A stretch of DNA of 64,000 nucleotides from Spinellus fusiger (GCA_025094145.1 JALLLS010000108.1:1-64000); one strand, 5' to 3'; positions 34,473 to 46,984 are shown, numbered from the stretch's first letter. A program made the numbers and translations. Notes: a model not told the origin generated them from the sequence alone.

Positions 34473-37400
34473 ATGCACTCTTCAGAGGATTTAAACGATT
34501 TAAATCCCCAAAGAGAAAAAGGCCACTCTTATCAGAATAGAGCCTATGATGGAATTGATCCACAAGAACAAGTTTCAGCACCACAACCCATACCCATTCA
34601 TCATTTGTATACATCTTCTTCCAATAACCATCAGCCATCATCTTTCTATACAAATTTCAATAAAGAATCAGGCTCAGTGCAGTCCTTTTATACAGCTATA
34701 GCAGGAACAGTAGGTCTTTTGCTTGGGTATCAGAAGAGATGAAACGAAGATGCTCAGTTACTATTTAGATGACTAACCAGTGTACTATATCTCAGTCTCC
34801 TTCATACAAGCCTTCTTATATCGATCAATATCCCAGTTTCTCTGGATCCCTTGGAGATAATCATAGTGACTTTGAAGTGGTCTTAGATGATGGTACGCTT
34901 CAAAGACGTACAGTGTCTCTTTCTACGATGCCTGGCACTCGTGCTCCTTTTGCACCTGATAAACAGCGGACCAGAATTAAGTATTATGATGACCATGTAC
35001 GACGATCACTCCAGCATGAATTTCACTGGACACATACTGAAAGAGAGAATGACGAAGCCCATGATGACAGGTAAATGGCTCAAACTATTCAATCATTGTA
35101 TTTATAGCCACCTAGATACATGGATGAAAACACAAGATTACTGTTAAAAAGAGAAAGAACAAAGAGTGCTCTTCAAGGACAATCATCAGACTCTGAAGAA
35201 GAATCGATATTTCATAAAGACACATTCATTGATAGATTCTGTACAGTGTGTGAGGCATGGATGCCTTCCCAAGAATCAAAACTGGTGCTTAAATGTAGTT
35301 TTGCATTTTTCCTTGGCAGTCTATTTACATTTATTCCTGTCTTAAATTATACTGTGGGTGGACATTTAGCTGCTACTCATGTTGTCGCTACAGTGACCAC
35401 CTTCTTCAGTCCAGCAAAGACAGTGGGCAATATGATTGAGGCATTATCGTTTGGATGTCTTTATACGCTGATGGCTACTGGTGCAAGTCTTATCAGTATG
35501 CTAACTTCAGTCTATTTGAGAGACCAAGATCGTATCCTTACCTCTTATATTGTCACTTTGGGCGTATGGCTAGCTGGAAGTACTTTTATACTGTCATTAA
35601 TTAAGGCTAGATGGAACAAGCCTAATATTGGAACAGGTAAAATACCCAATCAAAAGTATAGAATCATTAAGATGATGATTTTAGGTGTTGGTCTTGCTTT
35701 TATGATTATCTATCCTGTGCTTGTACGTGAGAGTTCGGCAGATACTACCGAATTCAATGCAATAAATATACAGAATATTGTAAAGGTAGTCGTAGTGGGA
35801 ACACTCATCTCTGTCGCTGTCTGTTTCTTCGTATGGCCAATGACAGCAACTGAGAAACTCAAGTAAGTAGAATAATCAAATATAAATCTAATAGTGTCAG
35901 ATCAGACATCGCCGGTAGTTTACAATCCACCAGTGTATTGTTAAAACTACTCACCAAGACATTCTTACTTGATACGGACTTACCCGAATTCACGGCAAAT
36001 CAACAGCTCGAAAGTGCCATCAATTCCTATAGAAGTAGTTTTACGAATCTACGAGTATCCTTGCATGAGGCAAAACTCGAATTCTCTGATGTTGGACTAC
36101 GGAGGCATGTGGAATATGGTGAAGTGGTTGATAGTCTCCAAAGACTCTCTCAACATATTGGTGGTCTTCGTAGCAGTTGTGGTATTCAATTTGAAATGAT
36201 GAAGTCTGGCGATCATGCAAAAAAGGATTATGGATCAATTGCTAAAAAGGACACATTTGATTCTACAGAAACCTTGCCTTCTAGCAAACCTATTAATGTT
36301 TGGAATATTAAACCAGATCAGCAACGTAAAAGAATGGAAAATGAACTTAGACGAGAACTAAGCTCCATGTCACAAACCTCTGAAATGTATGAGCCATCTT
36401 TTATGAATTCACCACTTTCACCTACACTTCCAAATCGACAACAGACTTACGATTTAAGGACCTTGCATGAAGAAGAAGAAGAGGAAGAAGATGGAGAGAA
36501 TGAACATATTTTCTCCCATCAACAGCATCAGCAGCATCAACAGCATCAGCAGCATCAGCAGCATCAGCAGCATCAGCAGCATCAGCAGCATCAACAGCAT
36601 CAACAGCATCAACAGCATCAACAGCATCAACAGCATAACCAACAACAGCAACAGTTTAAACAAGACTCAGAGTCAGTGGAAGGACCATTAGTAGAGTTTA
36701 TCAGAACGATTCAACAACCAATGAAGTCACTTGCTTATACATGCAAACAAACAATTGTTCACCTACAAGCCCACTTTAATGGAAAAGCGACTTATTCTAC
36801 ACCTTCATTCCGTCTTTTACGTCAAAATCTCATAATGGCAATGTCTCTTTTTGAAGAATCTCAACACCATGCACTGTCTCGTATGTTTCGTCGTAAAATG
36901 ATTGGACAGACAAAGCAACCTGACTATTTACCTGGAGAACTACATTCTCACCTTATTAAGCAGTTCCCAGCTGAGGATGTCTATCTTGTCTACTTTTTTG
37001 TTTTTTGTTTACTTGAATTTGCAAAAGAACTCGAGATATTGGTGGGTGCTGTTCAATCTGTATTTGACACCCGAGAATTCAATTTTATTACTGCAGTGGG
37101 TGCATGGTTCAAACGTATAGTTCTTTTACCATGTGAGATAATGCCCTGCATTAGAGAGAGCAATAAAAAAAACTAACTGAATTGTATTTTATATCAGTTG
37201 AAGCACAAGAAAAAACCATTATATCGGATCGTTCTATGGAGTCGCCTAATAACCACAACACATTTAATACACTGCATACACCCTCTCCAAGAACACGTAT
37301 AAGAAAGTTCTTTGTGAAGCTTTGGTCATTCTTCTCATGGTTTCGACAGCATGATGCTAGATATGCTGCTAAATCCACTTTAACTGCAGTGTGTATTGCT

Positions 37401-38831
37401 ACATTGGCATTTATTCCCTCTACACATGACTATTTCCAGTCATTAAAAATGGAATGGACGCTTATTACGGTAAGAGGAGGCATAGTAGAAACGTTGAATG
37501 ACTATAAGAATGACTATAAAGTTGAATTGTACCTTTGCATCATCTTTAGGTCCTAGCAGCCATGTCACCCACTGTGGGAGGAACAAACATGATAGCGGTT
37601 CTCAGAGTACTGTCTACTATGGCTGGATCATTAGTGGCACTTGTTACTTATTCATTATTTCCTGCTAATGGCCCAGCACTTCTATTTCTTACATGGGTTC
37701 TTTCTATACCCTGCTTCTGGATGAGTTTACATCATCGACATGGAAGATTTGGCCTCTTTTCTCTGTTGGCCTATAACCTCGTTCTTCTTTACAAGTTCAA
37801 CCAACGTAATGATAATAGTATTGACATTATGGAATTGGCATGGATGAGATGTTTTACAGTCTCTTTGGGTGTATTTATAGGTAAAAGACAAACTAACCTA
37901 TCCTACAGAATAAAATATACTCACTCTCACTCTAGGACTTATTGTCACTACTTATGTTTGGCCATTTGAGGCTCGTAAAGAACTAAGACGTGGTCTTTCT
38001 GACTTTCTCCTCCAACTTTCTTGGCTCTACAAGCAGCTTGTATCAGAATACTCAGAAACTCCTCAAGCAGAGAAAGACGAAGATGCTATTCTTTTTGATA
38101 ATCTATTGGATTGTCCACCTAGCCATAGTCTGAATGAACAAGAATATGCTGCTCTCACTGCCCATAATCAGACGCGTGCGATTGATCTTCAAAATGTTGA
38201 ACTTCAACTTCAACTCTGCCTTGTTAATTTACAAGACCTTTTGATCCATGCCCCCAACGAGCCCCGTCTTAAAGGTCCATTTCCAGTCAAGACCTATGAA
38301 ACAATGCTCACCTCTTGTCAAGATATTCTTGATCGGTTCCTATCCATTCGTATTGTTGTGTTGAAAGATGTCTGGGCTACTCAAGTTCGACGTGATTTTA
38401 TTCTTCCTGCTAGCAAAGAGCTCATGGAAATGGCAGGCAATGTTCTGCTCTATTTCTATTTGTTGGCTTCTGCACTTCAGCTCAAGACGCCTTTGCCTCC
38501 TTATCTTCCAGCAGCTGAAAAAGCAAGAACAGCCCTTATGTCTAAGTTACAAACCTTACCACAAGAAGGACCAGCTACTTCTGCCTATCATTTATCAGAG
38601 AATGACGAGTGCTTTATGGTGTATTATGCCTATGTGATGATTATGGAAAATATTATTGGAGAACTTGAGAGTGTAAGTGGCTGTTTTGTTGTGGATATGA
38701 TTTAACATGATGAATAGTTGGGGAAGGATATGAAGGATCTTTTTGGATCATTGATTCCGGATGATCAATGGGCACGCAGTTTTGGCAGAATTGATGTGGA
38801 AAGACAGTCTGGCAAAGGAAGAGTACTTTAG
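34473..38831 (+). CDS. Large multi-pass membrane protein, ArAE/BRE4-like (FUSC-type) family
   Basis: Eight exons fit with the frame kept throughout: 34473-34709, 34769-35070, 35116-35862, 35901-37132, 37198-37469, 37550-37880, 37936-38672, 38718-38831 (1323 aa). Residues about 215-420 form a first block of transmembrane segments (LVLKCSFAFFLGSLFTFIP, AATHVVATVTTFF, TSYIVTLGVWLAGSTF, ending VAVCFFVWPMTATEKL); a second block lies at about 870-1010 (STLTAVCIATLAFIP, VLAAMSPTVGGTNM, AGSLVALVTYSLF, GLIVTTYVWPFEARKEL). This two-block plan is that of the fungal aromatic-acid-exporter-like/brefeldin-A-sensitivity (BRE4) family. Between them is a cytosolic region with a long Gln/His repeat encoded at 36521-36640. 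Substrate unknown. The 38-nt third intron is very short; a 56-nt alternative acceptor exists. Confidence 0.85.
36521..36645 (+). repeat. Coding (CAR-CAY-CAR)n repeat, Gln/His tract
   Basis: About thirteen repeats of a CAGCATCAG-type 9-mer encode QHQ units inside exon 4 of the membrane protein (about residues 635-675). Synonymous CAG/CAA changes fall in blocks, showing expansion by duplication. Confidence 0.9.
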
Positions 38832-39302
38832 AATATTCATAGCCTAATGATGTATACATACAGAACCCCCTCCCTCTTCTTCTTAGTATCCATTCGAGCA
38901 CAAGTGATTAGAAACTCACTTTATCATTATTACTCAAGACATTAGGCATTGTACTAGTGTCTGATGAAAACAAGTGATGGGTATTTATAAGTTTTTGTTT
39001 TTGTCTTTCTTAATAGTAAGAGCAATGAGTTTATCCATTCATCTTCTATTAAACATACTTGAGATGGTCTAAAGTATTCTTAAAGAATATCATTATTCGT
39101 AGTTGATCTCTTTCAATCCACTCTTACTGGAATGACGCTTCTATTGGACTATCTTAATTAAAAAAAAACTTTATGCTCATCAACTACAAAAGTACATCAG
39201 TACAAACAACTCAACATGTGTTATATGTAGATAAGAAAACAATAGTCTTAAGATAAGCAAAGATCTCTTAAATTTAACCCATCTCATTGAATAATTTTTC
39301 TT
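38832..39302. other. Convergent 3' intergenic region
   Basis: Separates the 3' ends of two convergent genes. Only AT-rich DNA with an A run near 39160 was seen; poly(A)-type signals are present but no gene. Confidence 0.5.
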
Positions 39303-40880
39303 CTATACTCTGAGTGCCTGAATTGTCTTTCCAAAACCAACACCTATCCAGTCAGCATTCACTTTACTCCATGTCAATGCATTCACTTCTGACTCTGCTG
39401 CATAAGCAAGCACAGGATCCTGAATAGCACGTGGTGTTTGTTGGTTAAATCGAGATTGCCCACCCGCATGGAATGTCTGGCGGCTAGTGTCTCCAGCAAC
39501 AGGCTGGTTGATGTCCCATACCAACACTTGAGAATCATCACCTAAAACACCATGAGCCATTGTTGGTCAGCAGTAGTGATGTCTTTACCTCCAGTGCACA
39601 AATGGCCTGACTGAGTGGGTGCCCAGCTTAAGCAATTGATGCTGCTATGGTGGCCCTTGATCAATTCAGCAACAGGTGCACTTGGGAAACGGATATCAAG
39701 AATCTGGATAGCAGAGGAGTCCATGTGGAATGTAGCAAGATAGTTAATGTTCATGCGATTGAACTGGAGTCTAAGCAGAGGCACCGTGCCTGTATGAAGA
39801 CCTGTGCCATGACCAGAACTACCATTGATCGATGGATTGGGAACAGGTGGGGCTTCATAGAGAATAGTAGAGTGTTCCAAAGATCTTTTTGTTTTGTTTT
39901 GTTTGTTGGTAGGTGGGTTTGAGTGGATACATTTCTTTGTCAAATGTCGTCTCGTTACCTCAAATCAAATAGACGCACAGAACCATCAGCACCCACACTT
40001 GCAAAGACATCTGCCGAGCCATGCATAAAGGCAACATCATAGACATCACTGTCATGAGCAATGAGTTGTGTTTTTGCTTGGTTTGTTTCTATATTCCACA
40101 CTGTGCAGGTAGTATCAATACTAGAAGTCACCACTAGGGAGGGATCTGTCTCATTCCAATCAAAGGAAGTTAAAGGAGCACAAAAATCGGTTTGCTTCAT
40201 CTAGACAAATAAGTACACCGACGAGGAGGAGGATTCCTTACATTGACAAGTTCTGCTTTCTTTACTAATTGCTGTTGGTAAGCTGAACTTGCTCTTTTAC
40301 TACTGTTGATGGTGTTGGTGTTGGTGCCATAACGCGGGTTGTCTACTAATTCCCATATTCTTAAGATATCTCCTGTAGTAGCCAAAAGATCCTGGTTTCT
40401 TGAATCACCCTGATACAAAAATCCAGGCAAACTAAAGGCATTACATTACATTCTGGATAAGACCCCCCTCCCTCTTACAAAATGAACTAGAAATAAGCAA
40501 CATACCCTATAAGACTCCCATAATACTTTGGTAATAGGATAATACGATTCTGCCTCAGCTACAGGTGTAAAATCCTTCTGATCTGCATCATAACCCCCTA
40601 GGATATCTGTGCGAGCAATGATTTGCAGCTAACAGACGCACGGTAAGTTTACTACAGAAAAACACTCCTGCTCTACCTTGTTGTTGTTGTCTTCGATAAA
40701 ACTACCCACAGCCAGACGGAAGCTCTTGCGTTCAATAGGAGACTTGCACCAATCAAGAGCATAGGTGTGCCAAGGAGCATCATACTGATAAATCTCCTTG
40801 GAGGTCACAGGAGAAATATCAGCTCCACTGTTACCATGAGTGTATGGATACGCATAACGTGAGTTTCTTGAGGAGTCCAT
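39303..40880 (-). CDS. DCAF7: WD40 scaffold protein, DCAF7/WDR68 orthologue
   Basis: Six exons fit: 40677-40880, 40506-40628, 40242-40409, 39959-40200, 39589-39884, 39303-39541 (423 aa). The product follows the DCAF7/HAN11/TTG1 family along its whole length: [17 protein letters not shown] near the start, [29 protein letters not shown], then [49 protein letters not shown], and a C-terminus [20 protein letters not shown]. These proteins are WD40 propellers that act as adaptors (for DYRK-type kinases and CUL4-DDB1 in animals; for transcription complexes in plants). An upstream in-frame ATG at 40904 is possible; 40880 fits the family better. The insert of about 35 residues after [10 protein letters not shown] ([14 protein letters not shown]) is lineage-specific. 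Confidence 0.9.
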
Positions 40881-41153
40881 AGTAAGAACAGCAGTAATGT
40901 ACACTCTACAAAGTGACGTAGGTATAAAAAGAAAGATGAAATAGAAGAGAGATAGACTATGAGAATAAAATAAAGTGAAGCGTAAGCAATAACACCACTA
41001 GAAGAGTGGGAAGAATAAGAAAAGGAGAAAGAGGAGAAAAGAAAGAGGGGCAATATTGGCTGTAAAGTGATTAGTCTTGAACCAGACACGTCATACACCT
41101 TCTACAGAAGCAGAACTTATAACACGCGATGTCCTTGTCTGTTCATTCATAGG

Positions 41154-42008
41154 CTACACACCAGGAGATCTTTAGGATATAAAAGGAAATAGTCAAACTA
41201 CAATTGTTTAAAAAGAACATTGATTTGAAAAGGAGCAAAAATAAATTATGTATTCATGTTAGATTTTAAACAAATAAAGATTATTTAGATTTACCTGTAA
41301 ATATCTAAATCCCGAAGGAAACCACCTTCGATAGAGTGATATATAATATGAATACAAATAAGAATATCTATTCTTCTGCAATTGTATAGATATTCTTTGA
41401 TGTATTCACATCTCTGTTCCAAACAATTCCGCAACTTTGGCAAGCGCGGATAGTGTTGAAATTCACTAATACTTCGGTGAGGTTATTTGTGTTATAAGTG
41501 TGGCAGATCTTGAGAACAAAAAAAAAAGAAGACAGAGTAACTGTTAGAAGAGCTTTTAATCTGGGCCTAAGCTCATTGTAATCCACAAGATACTCATTGT
41601 ATTGTTATTAGGCAAGTAAAGACTCCTTTCAAGTCAGTCTCAGGTGGTCTTCTATACTATCTATACTGTCTAGGATATACTCCTGAGCATAGTTATCTAT
41701 TTCCCAAGAATAAAGTACAAGGCTTTTAGGGTATAGATTCTATTGCTATGAGGGAATGCACTTGGGCAGTAGCTATAGTCATACTATAGTATTAGCTACA
41801 TTATTACAATAAACAATTTTATCCATAAACAATATATTTTACTGATAATACAATTTGATATTGAGGTATCCACAAAAGGAAACTAATATTTAGATATCCT
41901 CAGACATTTTGATTTTAAACACAGTTCCATAAAAAGCAAAATTTGGGACCCTCGTAAAAGGAAAGAGTTATCACCGCTTAAAGGCCAGAAAAATTTCCTG
42001 GTGTGTAG
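41154..42008 (-). mobile_element. Fanzor-type TIR element, 855 bp, best-preserved copy
   Basis: Inverted ends CTACACACCAGGAGATCTTT (41154) and AAATTTCCTGGTGTGTAG (to 42008). On the minus strand, about 41370-41480 encodes RACQSCGIVWNRDVNTSKNI, then YTIAEE: a Cys-x2-Cys of the zinc ribbon and the NRDVN of RuvC-III that mark the C-terminus of TnpB/Fanzor proteins. Only this C-terminal end is present, so the copy cannot encode a nuclease. Downstream of it, 41313-41330 forms a perfect 6-bp hairpin (CGAAGG/CCTTCG). It sits between the DCAF7 and GT31 promoters. No clear target-site duplication. Confidence 0.75.
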
Positions 42009-42256
42009 ATAACAAATGATAGGCTGTAGTGAGTTGTTTAGTGATACTTTGAGATATTTCACCCATTACCTATACTCTGCACCAATCATAATAGAGAATA
42101 GCTAATACTTCTCTTTTTCTTCTATAAAAGATAGGCCCCGCTGTTTTAAAATAAAACACACAAAAAAAGTCAGTACAGATGTTGTTTCTATACTGTTGAT
42201 GAGGGACAAAGAGGTTGTCTTACTCTGCCATCCTCATCTCTCATTAATAATCACTC

Positions 42257-43954
42257 ATGACAACGGTAAGACAGAGTGCTTATAGTGTATACTTCTGCTG
42301 ACATCACTGTATAGCCTCATGGCCTTCCTGCTTATAAGCAGCGATCGTTATCTTTAGCCTCTTTCAACGTGCCACGCAGATACCACTTGCCTATTGTGAT
42401 ATTGCGTCTGCTCTCTTTGTTACCTGCTGCTATTGGTGTGTTAAGGAACTTTACTCGGGCATGGGTACAGCCTCCTTATGATGCTACGGGTCTATTCACC
42501 TATAAAAGCACCCCGTTAATATACACTGTGGCCCTGTTATGGGTAAAAAAAGGTGTATGCATGTTTTACTGTGGCTAATATATATATATATACAGTGTGT
42601 ACTGGCTGGCTATTGGAGCTGGATACTCACCACCAGTATGCTAAGACGGTGGCTTTATCATTATGAACTTAGTAGTGCCATCGTGCGTCTTGTTACGCTT
42701 ATCTTTATCAATTGGTCCTGCTCTGCGTTCATTAGCTCCCACTATGGTTCTGATGAGCCTATATGGAAGTGGATGACCATTTGTCTTATTCTTCTTAGCT
42801 CTAATATACTCAAGCTTATGTTTGCATCGAGTGCAAAATACCACCGTAAATCAGACGAAGGCCAATCCTCCCACATCAATCACCGCTCCACTGCTGTCAA
42901 AGTGTTGGTGCTTCCATTTACACTGGTAGTCTTTCTCACTATGTTTGCTTCTCTTCATCATGTCAATACCATAAGAGAGCGTTCTGTGGAACTTGCTCAT
43001 CATAAAGTGGAAATACCTGTAGCCACTGTCCACCCTGAATTAGCAGATGCTAAAGTACGTGTCATGGTCATTATTATTTCTGCATGGACACCCAAGAGTC
43101 TTGACAAGAGACGTATCTTCAGAGAAACAACCCTTCAATTGAAGCCACAGGACAGTGACGAAGTCTCTTACTTTTATCGCTTTGTTATTGGTGAGGCTCC
43201 TTCTGAACAAGTCAAGCTCACAATGGGACCCAAGGTGGAGGAAGAAATGAAGACTTACAAAGATGTATTGATATTGCCAACATCCGATCTTTACAATGAT
43301 CTAAGCAAAAAGGTCTACCAAAGCATGGTGTGGGCAGATCACTGGGATTTTGATTACTTTATGAAGACAGACGATGATATCTTTTTACGCTGGGATACTA
43401 TCGCAAAGGAAATGGCAGAGTTGGGAAGACAACGACGGTATTGGCGTGGGTTGAGCTATTGGAACATACCCCCTATTCGTAACAATGACAACAAGAATGG
43501 TGAACTTGACTATACATTGCCCATCTTTCCACCTTACACTGCAGGTGCTCTCTATATTCTCTCGAGAGATGTCGTTCATTTAATTGCCGGTGTAGGAGGG
43601 CCACGTATGTTTGTAAGAAATGAAGACCAGAATCTAGGGATTTGGCTTTTCCCTTACAATATCCGTCCTATTCTTGATCGCAGAATTCAACAGATTGATG
43701 TTTGTGAGGATGACATGATTGCTAAGCACTTTGGTGACTTTGGTGAAGCAGATGCTATTGGGGGCACAATGTACGATATGTTGGCCAATCTCAAGGCAGG
43801 CCGTAAGATGTGTACAGGCTTCAAATCTACAGTATGTGGTTTCTGTTATCCTTGCTATGGAAAAAACAATCATTGGAAGGATTGGAACTTTGAATGTGAT
43901 AATGTGAAGGGAGTCACTCTTCTTAAGCAGCCTGTGTGGTCTGTGATTAACTAA
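42257..43954 (+). CDS. GT31-type glycosyltransferase with multi-pass N-terminus
   Basis: Three exons fit: 42257-42265, 42342-42542 and 42596-43954 (522 aa); the only in-frame ATG needs the 9-nt first exon (MTT). The C-terminal half (about residues 215-500) is a beta-1,3-galactosyltransferase-like GT31 domain: RVMVIIISAWTPKSLDKRR, FYRFVIGEAP, DLYNDLSKKVYQSMVWADHW, the metal-binding DDD in YFMKTDDDIFLRWD (about residue 328), YTAGALYILSRDVV, and NEDQNLGIWL. Unlike the single anchor of most members, the N-terminus has four or five hydrophobic segments (LPIVILRLLSLLPAAIGVL; PLIYTVALLWCVLAGYW; AIVRLVTLIFINW; MTICLILLSSNILKL; VLVLPFTLVVFLTMF). Expected site: Golgi/ER membrane, adding a hexose to glycans. 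Acceptor unknown. The second intron starts GTAAAA. Confidence 0.85.
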
Positions 43955-44108
43955 CAAAAAGTAAAGAACCACCGGTCTTTTATTATTCTTTATTATCTTT
44001 GTACTAAATACAATAGTATATTTCTGTAGCTTATAATAAAAAGAAATTATAGCTACTCTATTCTCTATGGCATGTTTATGAATATAATAGAGTGATAATA
44101 AATCAATT

Positions 44109-45014
44109 ATCTCATCTTACCCACTTTGTTTTCATATTACTGCAGTTTTATTATTCTCATTTTGAGAGTCCTTTTACTTTCCATTCATAGAGAAAGCAGT
44201 ACTTCATGACAAGAATACTGGGTTTACACAGTAGCCATCAGTAGTTGGTGTATCGCTCCTTAGCATTCATCACAGTCCTTTATCTCTGTTCTATGTTGAC
44301 ACCAAGGATGTTTGTGTACTCTTTGAGGGGTAAGAAGAAAGTAGTTCTAATTCCAACATTGCGACCATGACAGCCTCTATCTGCTTCTCACCGTTGTATA
44401 TCACCTCACTACTGTAGATTGTTTCCAGACGATCTCAGTCATACTCCATATTCACAGAGATGATATTACGCTTTATTAAGCACACACACACACACACCTC
44501 ACACATGCATCCCTTGGACTGTATCATAGCATGCCATCAACACCATCCATGCTCTGGGTGGGGTGTTGGCTATCTAGTGAAAAGTCCCATGTTTCAATTC
44601 ATTTGAAATCATACTATTGTTGGGAATAGGAAGACCTGGTCACCCATTTTTATCAGAGCTTATTGTAGTAACTCCATATATTTGTATAGTGTATAGAATG
44701 GCATCAATGGTGGGAACAGATGCACCCTTTTACATCTTTGAGAAATATACTCTTTTTATAACCAAACAGTACACCATTTGCTCAAGGAGTATTAACACTA
44801 TTGTCATTACCTTATAGGATCCCGTTGGAATCTTACTTGAGCAGGTCTTCCTCGAGGGGGACATACATAAGAGAATTCAGATGAGAAGAAACCCAAATGC
44901 ATATCAAAACTATCAAAATAAAAAAATAAATAAAAATAAAAATGAAAAGTTAGCCAAACACAGCCATAAAGTTAGACACACCGAAAATCAGACAAGAAAT
45001 CAGACAAACATCAA
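44109..45014 (+). repeat. 906-bp inverted repeat, left arm
   Basis: This arm matches, in reverse complement, 48958-49863: both are 906 bp, and all stretches I compared agree, including a 17-nt CA run. The two arms enclose 45015-48957. It has no convincing coding sequence. Within it, 44617-44800 has LTR-like features (ends TGTTG/CAACA in the other arm's orientation and TTATAAAAAGAG). Confidence 0.85.
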
Positions 45015-45254
45015 ACTATGTAATGGCTGAAAGACAGACTGTAAGAGGAGCGATAACTACAGCTCAGTATTTATTTGTCTTTATTTTTATTTTCGGATGT
45101 TGAATATTTTATTCATGCATGGGCTTGATAGCCACTTTATAAAAGACTTTGAAGACATACAGATATAAAGTGATCAAATAAATGTAATCGACGATCTCAA
45201 ATTCCAGGTTATTTTTATACTAAGAATAATAAACATTATTATTTCTATCTTCAT

Positions 45255-46690
45255 AAAAATTCTTTTTCTCTAATGTCTGACTCATCCAACACCGTGAACA
45301 TCTTCACCAATATTCCCGAGATGTATGGGAAATAGACGAGTCTCGAGACTCGTTCAGCCATTCTCCATGAGGTGCTGAACATGAACACCACCCAAGCCGA
45401 GGCATCTTTTATGTTCAATGTTCCATGCAACACTGTAGGGGACATTATGAGACACTTCAAGAAGACAGACTTGGTAGTAGCTTCTCCCAAGAAGGCCATC
45501 ATGATAGATATGGCCATCAAGGTTTCAAGATCAACCTTGAAAAAGTATCTCAATGAGATGAGCTTCCACTCTTTTAGTCCAGTGGTGAAGCCTCTTCTCA
45601 CCAAGAAGAATATAGATGTAAGGCTCCAGTGGGCCCGTGAGCACGTTGGTTGGACCCATGAGCAGTGGTGTGAGGTCGTCTAATCTGATGAGTCCAGAGT
45701 GGAGCTCATGAGCTATTACATGGGCGCAAAAGTCATCAGTGTAATGACTAGTTTGTTCTTGGCAATTATGAAAGTAATTTGGGAATCACCAATATTTTTG
45801 CCTCAGACGAACTCATCATTCTACCATTAATCCTAAACATTACAAGTCTCTCTTTTCCCGCTCTTATTTTTGTTCTTGGCTTTTTGTTATAATAATTAGA
45901 TTGTTTATTAAAAAATATAGAATTAGATCGCAGTATAGAACACTCTTGTATAAATACTCGACTTATTGTTTAAATAAAACGATATCCTGATATCTGTTTT
46001 CCTACCTGCACTATGTCCTTGTATTCTTTTGTTTCTTACCTTTGTTCTCTTCTTGTTCTCCCTACCTGTTCCTGAAGCACAACATCTAATACCTCTGCTT
46101 CTTCTCCCTGCCTTTCCCCTGATACTTACAATCAGGCATCCTGGTATCGCCTTTGAGCCTAAGAATTTCATAGAAATGAGGAAGTTTGGTGGTAGTGGAG
46201 TGATGGTATAAGCTGCTTCAGTGGGGAGGGTATTGAGAGATGGATCGTAGTGAAGGGTAGGATAAACTCCGACAGGCACATTGATATCTTGGGAGAAACC
46301 TACTGCCATGAATTTGAGTGTCTCTCACTCCTAAAGCCTGATATTGGTTTCCACTTACAGGAGGACGACGCTAGACCTAATAGGAGCAAGACAACTTGTG
46401 AATGGAAGAAATTAATAAGTGTGAAAACTCTTCCTTACTGGCCCTTGTAGAGTCCCAATCACAATCCAATTGAGCATCTGTGGGCCCACCTCAAGAAGGT
46501 TATCATGAAGAACAAGAGGTTATATTCCACAAAGGAGAAGTTGGAGGCGGCCCTGATGATGGAATGGGATAGAATATCGAAGGAAGTGACAGATACCCTC
46601 ATTGTCAGCATGAGGCGGAGATGCCAGACCGTCATAGATGTCAAGAGTGACTACGGTGGTTGCTAATCAACCATATAATAAAACCACTGT
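45255..46690 (+). mobile_element. Tc1-like element relic with internal insertion
   Basis: A transposase ATG near 45273 (MSDSSNTVNI...) is followed by stops; the HTH to first catalytic region is open at 45372-45683 (TTQAEASFMFNVPCNTVGDI, then WAREHVGWTHEQW) and leads to SDESRVELM. About 370 bp of unrelated DNA (about 45770-46140) separate this from the continuation (FIEMRKFGGSGVMV, about 46165) and the DDE end (SIGHLWAHLKK-like, about 46460-46650). Frameshifts and stops make it inactive. Confidence 0.7.
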
Positions 46691-46984
46691 TATATATTTC
46701 AAACATTCTTCTATGTATCTATTGAATGTTTTTATGTCTTTAGCTAATAAATTCATCAAGTTATAACACTATTAGGATAATGTATGAACCCAAAAAAGGA
46801 GGTCTGTGTCTGAAATGATCGATTACATTTGTTTGATCACTTTACATAGAAACACTTTAGATGCAATATATATATATAATATAAGATAAACATACTACAG
46901 TGAGTAAAAGAAATGATTTCAAGGCTTTGATTTTCCAACTATTTTTTTTCTATTTCTTTTTATTCCATTCTACCATTTTATTTA

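Noticed and set aside
35863..35894. 32-nt intron in the membrane-protein gene
   Set aside because: Too short for reliable splicing; the AG six bases later (38 nt) keeps the frame and gives the better KSDIAGSL junction.
36454..36663. Leu/Met-rich minus-strand frame
   Set aside because: It is the antisense of the Gln/His repeat in the membrane-protein exon.
40431..40440. Acceptor at 40432 for DCAF7 exon 3
   Set aside because: It puts the exon out of frame; the AG before 40409 restores the family sequence DLLATTGD in frame.
44617..44817. 66-codon frame repeated identically at 49155-49355
   Set aside because: The identity comes from the 906-bp inverted repeat, not protein conservation; the frame has no family and overlaps LTR-like sequence.
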